NCBI GenBank assembly: GCA_903928445.1
Contig: CAIYRB010000087.1
Coordinates: 1-64,000 of the forward strand
Reading direction: 5' to 3'
DNA: 64,000 nt
Source: an uncultured Pseudomonadota bacterium
GTDB lineage: Bacteria > Bdellovibrionota_B > Oligoflexia > Oligoflexales > CAIYRB01
Made by a program: the position numbers and the translations under genes. Shown in pieces: positions 32,327-39,591 of the stretch; position 1 is the stretch's first letter, and each line of letters starts with the position of its first letter. The notes under the pieces are model-generated. The model was not told the origin of the DNA, did not search any database, and worked only from the letters and a program-made list of their open reading frames with translations.

Positions 32327-33127
32327 GTGATTTCCATGCAGCGGGTAAAAATGTCGTTTAGCGGCTTAACACTGCTAAATGACGTCTCTTTTAAGATAGA
32401 AGCCGGCGAGCGGGTCAGCCTGATCGGCCCTGGTGGCAGCGGTAAATCGACGATTCTCAAGATCCTGCTAGGGCTATTGGCCCCCGAGGGTGGGGAGGTC
32501 CGCTTGATGGGGACCGATATGGTCACCGGCCACGAAGACGTCAAACAGCATACCCTGCGCAAGGTCGGCATGGCCTTTCAGCAAGGGGCGCTGTTCGACT
32601 TTATGACGGTTCGGGAAAACCTGGTATTCGCCATGGAGCACATGACGGAGATGAATCCAGAGCAGATGGAGGCACGCGTCCAAGAACTGCTTACTGGCGT
32701 CAAGCTGGGGCGCACCGCGGATATGTTTCCGTTTGAGCTGTCCGGTGGCATGCAGCGCCGCGTCGGCATCGCCCGGGCTTTGTGTACTGAACCACACATG
32801 GCGATCTTCGATGAACCGACCTCGGGTCTCGATCCCGTCACTTCGACGATTATCCTAAACATGATTTTAGCGCTCTCTGGCACTGCCAAGGAGCACGCAC
32901 AGCTGATTGTCACCTCCAATGTCGAGATTGGTATCCGTTTTGCGGATCGTTTGATCGTCTTGAATGAGGGGCAGATTGTGGCTGATGGTCCGTGGCGTGA
33001 GCTGCTGGTGAGTGGGCCTGACTGGGTGCGCAATTTTCTCGGCGTGCGGTTTATTGGGTTGGATGTGGATTATGCGCATGAGTTGAAGCTGCCGGAGGCT
33101 TTTATTGCGCAGCATTGGTCGGCTTGA
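32327..33127 (+). CDS. ABC transporter ATP-binding protein, MlaF-like
   Basis: The 266-residue ATPase has Walker A GPGGSGKST, Q-loop region GMAFQQGALFDFMTVRENL, signature ELSGGMQRRVGIARAL and Walker B MAIFDEPTSGLD. The string FQQGALFD with VRENL is characteristic of MlaF/Ttg2A-type ATPases, which energise phospholipid transport between the membranes with MlaE, MlaD and MlaB. No permease or MCE-domain gene is adjacent here, so its partners must be elsewhere. GTG 32327 with GGGAG six bases upstream is preferred; ATG 32336 is the alternative. It diverges from the mevalonate operon. Confidence 0.85.
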   Translation: MISMQRVKMSFSGLTLLNDVSFKIEAGERVSLIGPGGSGKSTILKILLGLLAPEGGEVRLMGTDMVTGHEDVKQHTLRKVGMAFQQGALFDFMTVRENLVFAMEHMTEMNPEQMEARVQELLTGVKLGRTADMFPFELSGGMQRRVGIARALCTEPHMAIFDEPTSGLDPVTSTIILNMILALSGTAKEHAQLIVTSNVEIGIRFADRLIVLNEGQIVADGPWRELLVSGPDWVRNFLGVRFIGLDVDYAHELKLPEAFIAQHWSA

Positions 33128-33271
33128 TGGCTGCCTAGTCAATACTGGGAACTCAACGTCGACCAGGTCCACTGGGCCACCGTCCATGCCGTCCAGCTGC
33201 TTGCGGCCGAGAACGACCGCCTAAAGGCCGATGCCGTCAAGTTGGTATGGTATTTTTCCAGGATCAGTTAA
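33128..33271 (+). pseudogene. Open remnant directly following the ABC gene stop
   Basis: The frame of the MlaF-like gene continues after its TGA for 47 open codons that look coding (QYWELNVDQVHWATVHAVQ, then ENDRLKADAVKL), ending at TAA 33269-33271. There is no start codon or ribosome binding site. The helical ENDRLKAD end resembles C-terminal tails of larger surface or fibre proteins, but this is weak. It is most likely a gene remnant; it overlaps the end of the convergent PEGA lipoprotein gene. Confidence 0.3.
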
Positions 33272-34015
33272 AAGCGTCGTAAAAATTCGGCCAGCAGAGG
33301 GTCTGCGAGGCTGGTGGCAATGTTCAGGTGCGCGCGGCACATGGTGCCCATGACTGCGGGTAGCAGCCTCGTTCACCGGCTCGCGCAGCTGTTCAAAGCG
33401 GTCTTGCCGCACGGCCTCATCGACGTTGACGTCATCGCCTTGCGTTTGCATCTGCAGCATTAGTTTATATAGCCTAGCCAGGATGTTCTGGTTTACCTCT
33501 GCTGTTTGACCACCGTAATAATTACGTATCTGTTCCAACATGTAGTCTTCTGGATAGGACTTTTTCAAGCGCCGTAGCGCGGCCGACTCAGCTACATCCT
33601 GCGGCACCGTCATCGGTGGCGCTTTTGCTGCCTCCTCCGCGTCGCTTGCCAGCGCAAAGTGGACCTTGTCGCTCTCATAGGTCCAGATATGGTGATCCAA
33701 CCAATCGATGGCTGCGGTGATCAGGCCGAGCGAGCCAAAAAGGATATTACCCCAGAACGGATAGGCAATCCGCCGAACCAAGGTGTCCTCTTTGTCGTCG
33801 TAGCCGTCGAGAGTCGCTTTGACCTGTTGGTTGACGATTGGCTTGACCACCAGCTTACAAGGCGTCGTACAGGACTGACCATTGGCCACCGTAACGACAG
33901 CACCGCTTGGTTCAGAGCTAAACTCGGTTTCGTCGTCGCCAGCCACACCAACGACGATCGTAGCGCAACCGATTGTCAGGGTAGCGAGTAGGCTAATACA
34001 GGCGAATAACCACAC
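33221..34015 (-). CDS. PEGA-like lipoprotein, C-terminus probably frameshifted
   Basis: The product has a hydrophobic signal and lipobox TIGC (Cys about residue 17), then a PEGA-type domain (SSEPSGAVVTVANGQ, SCTTPCKLVVKP, ATLDGYDDKEDTLVRR) and a short hydrophobic hairpin (PFWGNILFGSLGLITAA), then a helical region. After QLREPVNEA the read sequence becomes His/Pro-rich and improbable. One base out of frame it continues as LLPAVMGTMCRAHLNIATSL and ends at 33268 as LLAEFLRRF. A one-base indel near 33370 is therefore likely. The start is uncertain: GTG 34015 overlaps motB by 23 bases; TTG 34030 or ATG 34090 would lengthen the signal peptide. It is downstream of the MotA/MotB-like pair. Confidence 0.6.
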   Translation of the reverse strand: MWLFACISLLATLTIGCATIVVGVAGDDETEFSSEPSGAVVTVANGQSCTTPCKLVVKPIVNQQVKATLDGYDDKEDTLVRRIAYPFWGNILFGSLGLITAAIDWLDHHIWTYESDKVHFALASDAEEAAKAPPMTVPQDVAESAALRRLKKSYPEDYMLEQIRNYYGGQTAEVNQNILARLYKLMLQMQTQGDDVNVDEAVRQDRFEQLREPVNEAATRSHGHHVPRAPEHCHQPRRPSAGRIFTTLLTDPGKIPYQLDGIGL

Positions 34016-34619
34016 GGCGCTGCCTACCAAGAAGCGTGTTCCGGTCAAGCTCGACCCCCTTTTCCGGCGTGAACGGCTTGGTATCGGCATAGGCCTCGAC
34101 ACGGATGCGTTTCGGTGCGACGCCGACGGCCTCTAAGTGTTCGCGGATCTGCATCGCGCGGGCACTGGATAACTCCCAGTTGGATTTATAAGCACCGCTA
34201 CGCATCGGCACCTCGTCGGTGTGACCCTCGACCGCTAGATGATATTTCTCGGCGTACGGCTTTACCACCGTCAGCACTTTGGCCATCGGCGCTTCCATGC
34301 TGGGCAGGATGTTGGCTTGACCGGAGGCGAAGGTGACGCCCGAATTAAAGGCAATTTCCAAACCTTCATCGGTCATTTGGACGCTGACCTCCTGGCTCAA
34401 CTTTTGCTCTTCAAGCGCCTGCTTGACCTTCTTGCTGGCCGATTCGAGCGACTCGGAGGCAGTTTCGCCACTCAGCGCCGCGGCGATCTTCTCCATCTTG
34501 CTGGTCTGGACGTGCGAGGCGGCAATCATGAGGACGAAGAACAACAGCAAGTTGGTGATGAGGTCGGCATACGACGTCAACCAACCTTCGTTCGTCGCGC
34601 GCAGGCGGCGTAGGGTCAA
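33993..34619 (-). CDS. MotB/OmpA-type stator protein
   Basis: The 208-residue protein has one N-terminal membrane helix with the stator proton- or sodium-binding Asp (LTSYADLITNLLLFFVLM, Asp about residue 19). A helical linker follows, then a C-terminal OmpA-like peptidoglycan-binding domain (VEGHTDEVPM, NWELSSARAMQIREHL, VEAYADTKP). This is the MotB architecture, somewhat shorter than flagellar MotB. Together with the upstream MotA homologue it should form an ion-driven stator anchored to peptidoglycan. The start is a TTG that overlaps the MotA stop (TTGA), with AGGTGG upstream. No flagellar genes are nearby. Confidence 0.88.
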   Translation of the reverse strand: MTLRRLRATNEGWLTSYADLITNLLLFFVLMIAASHVQTSKMEKIAAALSGETASESLESASKKVKQALEEQKLSQEVSVQMTDEGLEIAFNSGVTFASGQANILPSMEAPMAKVLTVVKPYAEKYHLAVEGHTDEVPMRSGAYKSNWELSSARAMQIREHLEAVGVAPKRIRVEAYADTKPFTPEKGVELDRNTLLGRQRRVVIRLY

Positions 34620-35350
34620 AGGGCACCACCTGATTGCTGGGCTCGACTCTCGCTGACTAAGCCAGCCACCGTCTTTTCTAACAACTCCAACTGAGTGAGG
34701 CGGTCGTTCAGCTGGTTATTGACCCGCGAGGACATCGGTCCACCGATGGCGGCACCTGTGGTGATGCCATATAGCGTCGCCAGAAGGGCCATCGCCATGG
34801 AGCCGCCGAGGTTAGACGAGTTTTCGGCCATGTTGCGAAACAGCTGCACCATGCCGGTGACGGTGCCAACCATGCCGAACGATGGCGCTAGGCGGCTAAC
34901 CATTTCCCAGCCTTCGATGACCGCGCCATACCGATGCATGTAATCAGATCGAAGCTGGGCGAAGCGTTCATCCAAGGTGGCGCCACTGAGTTGGCGTAGC
35001 AGCGCATCAGCGGCTACTCGTAGCTCAAGGGTGGTGCCGCGATCGGCCATCTCGAGGATGGTGGCACGGCGACCTTCGCGCCAGGCGCCGCGCATGTCTT
35101 CTAGTCCCTTGGCGGTCTGGATCTGTTCCCGCGACAGGGTGCTGGTCGATGGCAGGAGTTCGCGCAGGGATTGCAGCATCCGCCATAGCGCCCGTCGATC
35201 GATCGCGAGCAGCAGAGAGCCGATCACACCGCCAAAGACGACGAAGGCGGCATGTGGATCGAGGAAGCCGAGCTTGGCCGCCGACCGTTCCGACAGCGCG
35301 ACGAAGCCAACCATGATCAACGTCAAAAGACCTAGCAGAGGTGTGATCAC
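34616..35350 (-). CDS. MotA-type stator protein
   Basis: The 244-residue protein has four membrane helices: TPLLGLLTLIMVGFVAL, AAFVVFGGVIGSLLLAI, and the pair LAPSFGMVGTVTGMVQLF and ALLATLYGITTGAAIGGPMS, with the two conserved prolines (LAPSFG and GGPMS) of MotA/PomA. A cytoplasmic domain of about 90 residues lies between helices 2 and 3. GTG 35350, with TGGAG upstream, is chosen; longer in-frame starts only add sequence that is antisense to the divergent lipoprotein gene. It pairs with the MotB-like gene just downstream. It could power an extra flagellar stator or the adjacent envelope complex; the sequence alone does not decide. Confidence 0.88.
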   Translation of the reverse strand: MITPLLGLLTLIMVGFVALSERSAAKLGFLDPHAAFVVFGGVIGSLLLAIDRRALWRMLQSLRELLPSTSTLSREQIQTAKGLEDMRGAWREGRRATILEMADRGTTLELRVAADALLRQLSGATLDERFAQLRSDYMHRYGAVIEGWEMVSRLAPSFGMVGTVTGMVQLFRNMAENSSNLGGSMAMALLATLYGITTGAAIGGPMSSRVNNQLNDRLTQLELLEKTVAGLVSESRAQQSGGAL

Positions 35351-35450
35351 TGGGGCCAATGCTCCACAAACCAGATGATGCTGGTTGATTTTATTTAAGC
35401 TTATTTGCAGAATATATCCGCGAAGCTGACTTTTAGCAAACCCAACGCCG
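35351..35450. promoter_or_regulatory. Divergent intergenic region between stator pair and envelope operon
   Basis: The 100 bases separate the MotA-like gene from the first gene of the eleven-gene operon. They are markedly more AT-rich than the flanks (TTGATTTTATTTAAGCTTAT near 35383-35402), as expected for back-to-back promoters. No convincing consensus -35/-10 pair could be fixed by eye. Confidence 0.35.
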
Positions 35451-36164
35451 ATGAGTTCGTCGATGCTGAGTAGCCGCACCGCGCTGGTCGCCGTGCTATC
35501 TCTAAATCTAAACATCGGCTGTGTCACGCTGACCCATCCGCGCGGCGACTGGATCAAGCCGGTAAAGCTGCCCCTTGATGAAACGTCGCTTAAAGGTGCC
35601 AGCATCGGCATTGAATGTGGCGAGGGGCAGGCCGAAGGACGAGCTTGGCATCCGGCAAGTTTTGCTGGTTGCCGCGCCCTAGCGGGTTTGCTGCAAGGCA
35701 TGGGTGCCAAAGTAAGCGGTGCTCCCGGCTTACTGCCAAAGCCAAAGCCGGGCGAAGGCGAGGTCGACGACGTTGGGGAAGACAGCCAGAACTCCACTCC
35801 AGTCGACTTTAGCGTGCGCTACGTGGACCGTGACCACAGTCGCGACTACTGCAGTTGGACGCTGCCGCTGTTTATCCTAAGCTTCTCCCTGTTTCCTTGT
35901 GTCGAGGATTTGACCGCTGGAGCCGAGATCCAGCTGGTGCAAGCGAATGGGTCGATCGACGGCGTTTATCCCTTGCGCCTAGACGTCACCGCAATCTATG
36001 GCCCTATTGCGCTTTACTACCTGGCCTTGCGCGGGCTAGAGTTGCCGCAGTCCCAATTCGAGAGGCAGCAGCGGCAGGAGCGAGCTCTGATTCAGTACAG
36101 TGCGGGCCTCATATACAATTATCGGCTACGCACGCAGCTGTCCACTGCGGAGGTCAAAGGGTGA
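35451..36164 (+). CDS. Lipoprotein, first gene of envelope operon
   Basis: The 237-residue product has a lipoprotein signal with NIGC as lipobox (Cys about residue 24). It contains SLKGASIGIECGEGQAEGRAW and a helical GCRALAGLLQGMGAKV, a hydrophobic segment WTLPLFILSFSLFPCVE (about 136-152) that could be a second membrane contact, and a polar C-terminus. The family is not recognised. The start ATG lacks an obvious ribosome binding site; ATG 35463 is an alternative. The stop overlaps the next start (GTGA), which begins a chain of overlapping genes running to 47140. Confidence 0.65.
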   Translation: MSSSMLSSRTALVAVLSLNLNIGCVTLTHPRGDWIKPVKLPLDETSLKGASIGIECGEGQAEGRAWHPASFAGCRALAGLLQGMGAKVSGAPGLLPKPKPGEGEVDDVGEDSQNSTPVDFSVRYVDRDHSRDYCSWTLPLFILSFSLFPCVEDLTAGAEIQLVQANGSIDGVYPLRLDVTAIYGPIALYYLALRGLELPQSQFERQQRQERALIQYSAGLIYNYRLRTQLSTAEVKG

Positions 36165-36745
36165 TCCAGGCCGTCGTGCTGCAGATCTTGTTTATGATTG
36201 GTCTGGCCAGCCCGGGCAATGCCGGGATGTCGCCGGAGGCCATGTATGACTTGGCCCTGCTGCGCGATGAGCCACCTGCATGTCGCGAGCCCTCGGTGAT
36301 GGAACAGCAAGAACGTGGTGTGGGAGGGCGTGGCAAAGCCTCGACCTATAGCCTAGACGGCGTGTACTTATGCGAACGCACGATCTTTGACTATGGCCAG
36401 CGCGATTCCTACAGCGACTTTCTGCTGGCGCAGGCCCCCGCGCGGGCCTTACTCGCGGCGCGGGCCGCAGAGCAGCTGCTGACCGCGCAGCCCAAGCTCA
36501 AGAACAAGATCTGGACGGTGGCTGTCACCAGTGGGCCTGCGGAGCTCAGGCCGCACCTTGAGCGCGTGTACCGCCAAGCCTTGAGTCAGACTTTGGCTGG
36601 CATTCGCGTCGCTCGCGCCAGCACGCCCGCGCCCGGAGGTATCTCGGTCTTAGTGGCTGTGCGCCCGGCGATAGAGGCGGATCTGCTCTTCGCGGTCACG
36701 GCCAAGTCGGTAGACGGCGAGGCACAGCACCTGTGGTCGCTTTGA
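36161..36745 (+). CDS. Secreted hypothetical protein of envelope operon
   Basis: The 194-residue product has a signal peptide (about 1-20, FMIGLASPGNAG) and a mixed alpha/beta periplasmic body with LKNKIWTVAVTSGPAELRPHLERVY and a basic, Pro-containing segment. It has two Cys (EPPACREP, VYLCERT) that could pair. The GTG start is fused to the upstream stop (GTGA) and has GGAGG seven bases ahead, which rules out the longer open frame beginning at 35855. The family is not recognised. Confidence 0.6.
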   Translation: MIQAVVLQILFMIGLASPGNAGMSPEAMYDLALLRDEPPACREPSVMEQQERGVGGRGKASTYSLDGVYLCERTIFDYGQRDSYSDFLLAQAPARALLAARAAEQLLTAQPKLKNKIWTVAVTSGPAELRPHLERVYRQALSQTLAGIRVARASTPAPGGISVLVAVRPAIEADLLFAVTAKSVDGEAQHLWSL

Positions 36746-37917
36746 ATCTTCACCACCCTATCCGCGCCGCTCTCGTCGCCAGTCTTTGCTGGCTGAGCCT
36801 AAGCGCAGCGTCGCAGGCGCTGGCCGCGGCTAAAGAGCCTGGAGGCCCGATTACCATGGACGTGCGGCTCATGGCAGCCGACCTCGTCGATGAGATGGTC
36901 TACTCATGGCAGGATGCGCCACCACTCAGCGGCAGAGCCAAACTGGTTCTGGCCGATATCGCCGCGCCCGTCGGCCTCGATGAACGTTTTAATGTCCTCG
37001 TGGAAAACCGCATCTTCGAGCTGCTGCGGCAAAACCCAGGTATTCAGGTCGAGTTGTCGCACTGTGGGCCGTGCACTCGTTGGGTGGCTAAATCTAACCC
37101 GCAAGGAACGATCCTCGGGCGCGGTATCGACCAGCCGGAGATCCTAGCGCAGATGCTGCACGATATGCCCGAGCGCCAAGCGCTCAGCCTTGATTTTGAG
37201 GCCGAAGGGCGCGAGCTGGTGCTGCGCGCGCAGATCTATGAACTAACCGCGTCTCAGCGCATCCTTTGGGCACAGACCTTTAGCACGAGTTTGAGTGCCC
37301 GCCGGGTGCTGCGCGAGGCGAATCCGCTGCTTAGTTTAGCCGAGGCCCGTGAGCAGCAACGGCAGCTCCTCGCCGGTCGCGACCCCATCGAAATCTCCTC
37401 GCGCTTGGCTATTCGCAGCTTTAACAACAAGTCCTCGGCGCCGGTGACGGCTGTGCCGCTGCCATTCATTGAGCAAAGCGTCGAATCAGTGCCCTTGCCT
37501 AAACGGTCCATCCGCGCCGGGGTCACGGTCGGGTTTACTAGCATCAAGGACTCGCTGAGTGCCTGGAGTGTCGGCGGGCATGTCATGGGGCTTATGTTTC
37601 GCGATAAGCCGTCGCTGATTGCGCCGGATCTATATTGGACCTTCGGCGCCCAATATATCCGCATGCGCGGACCTGGAGCTGCGTCCTTCGCCCAAGGTCA
37701 AACCGACCTGGATACCCTGCGAAAAACCACCGCCGAACCGCGCGCGACCTTGGTCGCCTACCGACTGGGACTTGAGGTGCATATCAAGTACCGCATGGGG
37801 CTACTCGCGTTTATCGAGGACATCCCGATCTTAAAGGGCAACGATAGCGTCGAGCAGAAGTCGCTGCTGGGCATGCCGTACCACTGCATCGGCGGCGGGG
37901 TGGTGGTGAGATGGTAA
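36733..37917 (+). CDS. Exported protein with FlgO/TolB-like N-terminal part and barrel-like C-terminus
   Basis: The 394-residue product has a signal peptide (ending SQALAAA), then an alpha/beta region with LVLADIAAPVGLDERFNVLVENRIFELL, GTILGRGI and QIYELTASQRILWAQTFS. This recalls the lipoprotein-type FlgO/CsgG fold that detects or remodels envelope structures (weak resemblance). The C-terminal 150 residues alternate in a barrel-like way and end VVVRW. The start is ambiguous between GTG 36733 and TTG 36742, the latter giving the TTGA overlap pattern used elsewhere in this operon. Confidence 0.55.
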   Translation: MVALNLHHPIRAALVASLCWLSLSAASQALAAAKEPGGPITMDVRLMAADLVDEMVYSWQDAPPLSGRAKLVLADIAAPVGLDERFNVLVENRIFELLRQNPGIQVELSHCGPCTRWVAKSNPQGTILGRGIDQPEILAQMLHDMPERQALSLDFEAEGRELVLRAQIYELTASQRILWAQTFSTSLSARRVLREANPLLSLAEAREQQRQLLAGRDPIEISSRLAIRSFNNKSSAPVTAVPLPFIEQSVESVPLPKRSIRAGVTVGFTSIKDSLSAWSVGGHVMGLMFRDKPSLIAPDLYWTFGAQYIRMRGPGAASFAQGQTDLDTLRKTTAEPRATLVAYRLGLEVHIKYRMGLLAFIEDIPILKGNDSVEQKSLLGMPYHCIGGGVVVRW

Positions 37918-38885
37918 ACCGTATCACGACCTACCTGCGGTTGATGTTGCTAGCGACCTGTTCCTGGTTGTTTAGTGCTAGTCCGGGTTTAGCGATGCTG
38001 CCGCAGACCGCTTCAGACCTCCAAGTGTTAGAGGATGCCCTGCGCCAAGCGACCGAAGCGGACCCGTCGCTGCTCAAGCAGGCGACGCCGATGCTGCTCG
38101 CTCCACCGCTCCACCACTGGCGTGAATCGCGCGACGATTTTGCCGCAGTCGCCCTTGCGACCCTAACGACGATTTTTAACACACCCCAAGCGATCATCCC
38201 CTGTCCCGACTGCGATGCTTGGCGGCTCAATGTGCGGCCAGGCAATGGGCTTGACATCTACAATGGCGAATTGTCGCTGGGTGAGCTGGGGAGGTTGCAA
38301 AAGGATCATCGCTATAGTGCAGCCAAAGCCCTCACGGTCATTCAGGAAACCCCCTCCGGGGTGCAGGTGCGGATCACCAGTTTGACCGACGGCAGGCTGA
38401 TTTGGAGCCGTTTAGCCGACAGTAGTGAACGCCTAGCCCAGGTTAAGCCGTGGACCAACTTCGCGGCGGAACGCGACCGCCGTCTGCGCGGCGAGTCGCT
38501 GTCTTACGTGTTCATCAACTTGGGCTTATATCCAAACCCCTTGTTCCAGCTCGAATTCATCGAGCAATGGGGCGACCGCAATCAACACCTTAGTGGCGTG
38601 GCGATCTCGCTGCTTAATCCGAATGTGTCGGTAGGTATCGTCTATCACTATATGATGCCAAAATTGCGGCGCCTCCACCTAGGCGGCAGCCTCTATTTCC
38701 CGTTGCAAAACCTCGCCCAAAGCTCCGGCAGTTCGCGCGACGTGTCGTCGCAGTTCGTCGGTCAAGGCATGGTCGAGTATACCTTTGCCAACAGCTACGG
38801 CGTCTTTGGCTCGATATCGTCGAAGGGCCAGTTCAGCATCGGCTTTAACTTCTATAACCCGCTCTTCATGCCGTTTCTATTGTGA
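37911..38885 (+). CDS. Exported protein with FlgO-like N-terminal part and barrel-like C-terminus (paralogue-like)
   Basis: The 324-residue product has a signal peptide (LFSASPGLA) and the same two-part plan as the upstream gene. An alpha/beta N-terminal half contains a CxxC (IIPCPDCDAWRL, comparable to CGPCTRW upstream) and ITSLTDGRLIWSRLA. The C-terminal half has short amphipathic strands (YVFINLGLYPNPLFQLEFIE, FGSISSKGQFSIGFNFY). The shared CxxC and order suggest the two are diverged paralogues. ATG overlaps the preceding stop by seven bases. Outer-membrane location is inferred. Confidence 0.6.
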   Translation: MVNRITTYLRLMLLATCSWLFSASPGLAMLPQTASDLQVLEDALRQATEADPSLLKQATPMLLAPPLHHWRESRDDFAAVALATLTTIFNTPQAIIPCPDCDAWRLNVRPGNGLDIYNGELSLGELGRLQKDHRYSAAKALTVIQETPSGVQVRITSLTDGRLIWSRLADSSERLAQVKPWTNFAAERDRRLRGESLSYVFINLGLYPNPLFQLEFIEQWGDRNQHLSGVAISLLNPNVSVGIVYHYMMPKLRRLHLGGSLYFPLQNLAQSSGSSRDVSSQFVGQGMVEYTFANSYGVFGSISSKGQFSIGFNFYNPLFMPFLL

Positions 38886-38895
38886 GGACAGTTTG

Positions 38896-39552
38896 ATGAA
38901 CTGCTCTGGTCCCGCCCGCTCTTGGTGGCTGCTTTTAGCCCTGGCCTTGCTGCCCGGCCTGACTGCGTGCAATTCCACCCGCGAGTTCTGGCGCTACGTC
39001 GTCGAGGATGAGGTCGAAAAGCCGATGGCCAAGCGCGACAAGGGGCAGGAAGATGCGCCAAGAGTGCTGTCGCCGCATAACGTCAAGGTCGTTTACAGCG
39101 ATGGCTCGACCTCGACGGAGGTGTTGATCCCGGTGCTTAGTTCCGGCCAGCAGATCGTCATCGATCACAAGAGCCGCGGCGCCCCGCAAGCCATCGCCCT
39201 GGCCCCTCTGGCCCCAGCCGATGCCGATAAAGATCTCGAGGATGCCTACGTCAAAGGCGGCAATCCCGTCAGCAAAAAGAGCCCCGAAGTGAGCTTGGTG
39301 AAAACCGAGGGACGCATCCGCGAGCTGGTCAAGGACGGCAACTACGCCTTGGCTCTCGAATATGCCGAACAACTCCTGAAGCGCTACCCAAGCCATGCCA
39401 AGACGCTGCGCACCAAAGGCTCGCTGCTGCTCAAAATGGGTGAGCGCGAAGCAGCCCTCAAGGCCTACCAGAAGGCCCAGGACATCGAGCCTGATCCACG
39501 CGTCGAGGAACAGATCAAGGCCCTGGACAAGGATAGATCCCCTAAACAATAA
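38896..39552 (+). CDS. TPR-containing lipoprotein
   Basis: The 218-residue lipoprotein (lipobox LTAC, Cys about 25) has a polar linker and a C-terminal pair of TPR-like helices: EGRIRELVKDGNYALALEYAEQLLKRYPSHAK and GEREAALKAYQKAQDIEPD. Such proteins act as periplasmic scaffolds. The ATG follows GAGGA at seven bases; an open frame further upstream overlaps the preceding gene and is not used. Small helical-repeat lipoproteins are also part of the Myxococcus Glt and Tol/Pal-type assemblies, which fits the operon context but is not proof. Confidence 0.7.
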   Translation: MNCSGPARSWWLLLALALLPGLTACNSTREFWRYVVEDEVEKPMAKRDKGQEDAPRVLSPHNVKVVYSDGSTSTEVLIPVLSSGQQIVIDHKSRGAPQAIALAPLAPADADKDLEDAYVKGGNPVSKKSPEVSLVKTEGRIRELVKDGNYALALEYAEQLLKRYPSHAKTLRTKGSLLLKMGEREAALKAYQKAQDIEPDPRVEEQIKALDKDRSPKQ

Positions 39553-39591
39553 ATGATCGCGGCGCACAGCGCGCTTAAGGAAGGGCAAGTT

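Noticed and set aside
35351-35797. N-terminal extension of the MotA-like frame
   Set aside because: The extra 149 residues are Pro/Ser-rich and antisense to the divergent lipoprotein gene; a good GTG start with TGGAG lies at 35350.
35855-36160. N-terminal extension of the 36161-36745 gene
   Set aside because: Overlaps the upstream lipoprotein in another frame; GTG 36161 has a strong site and precedes a signal peptide.
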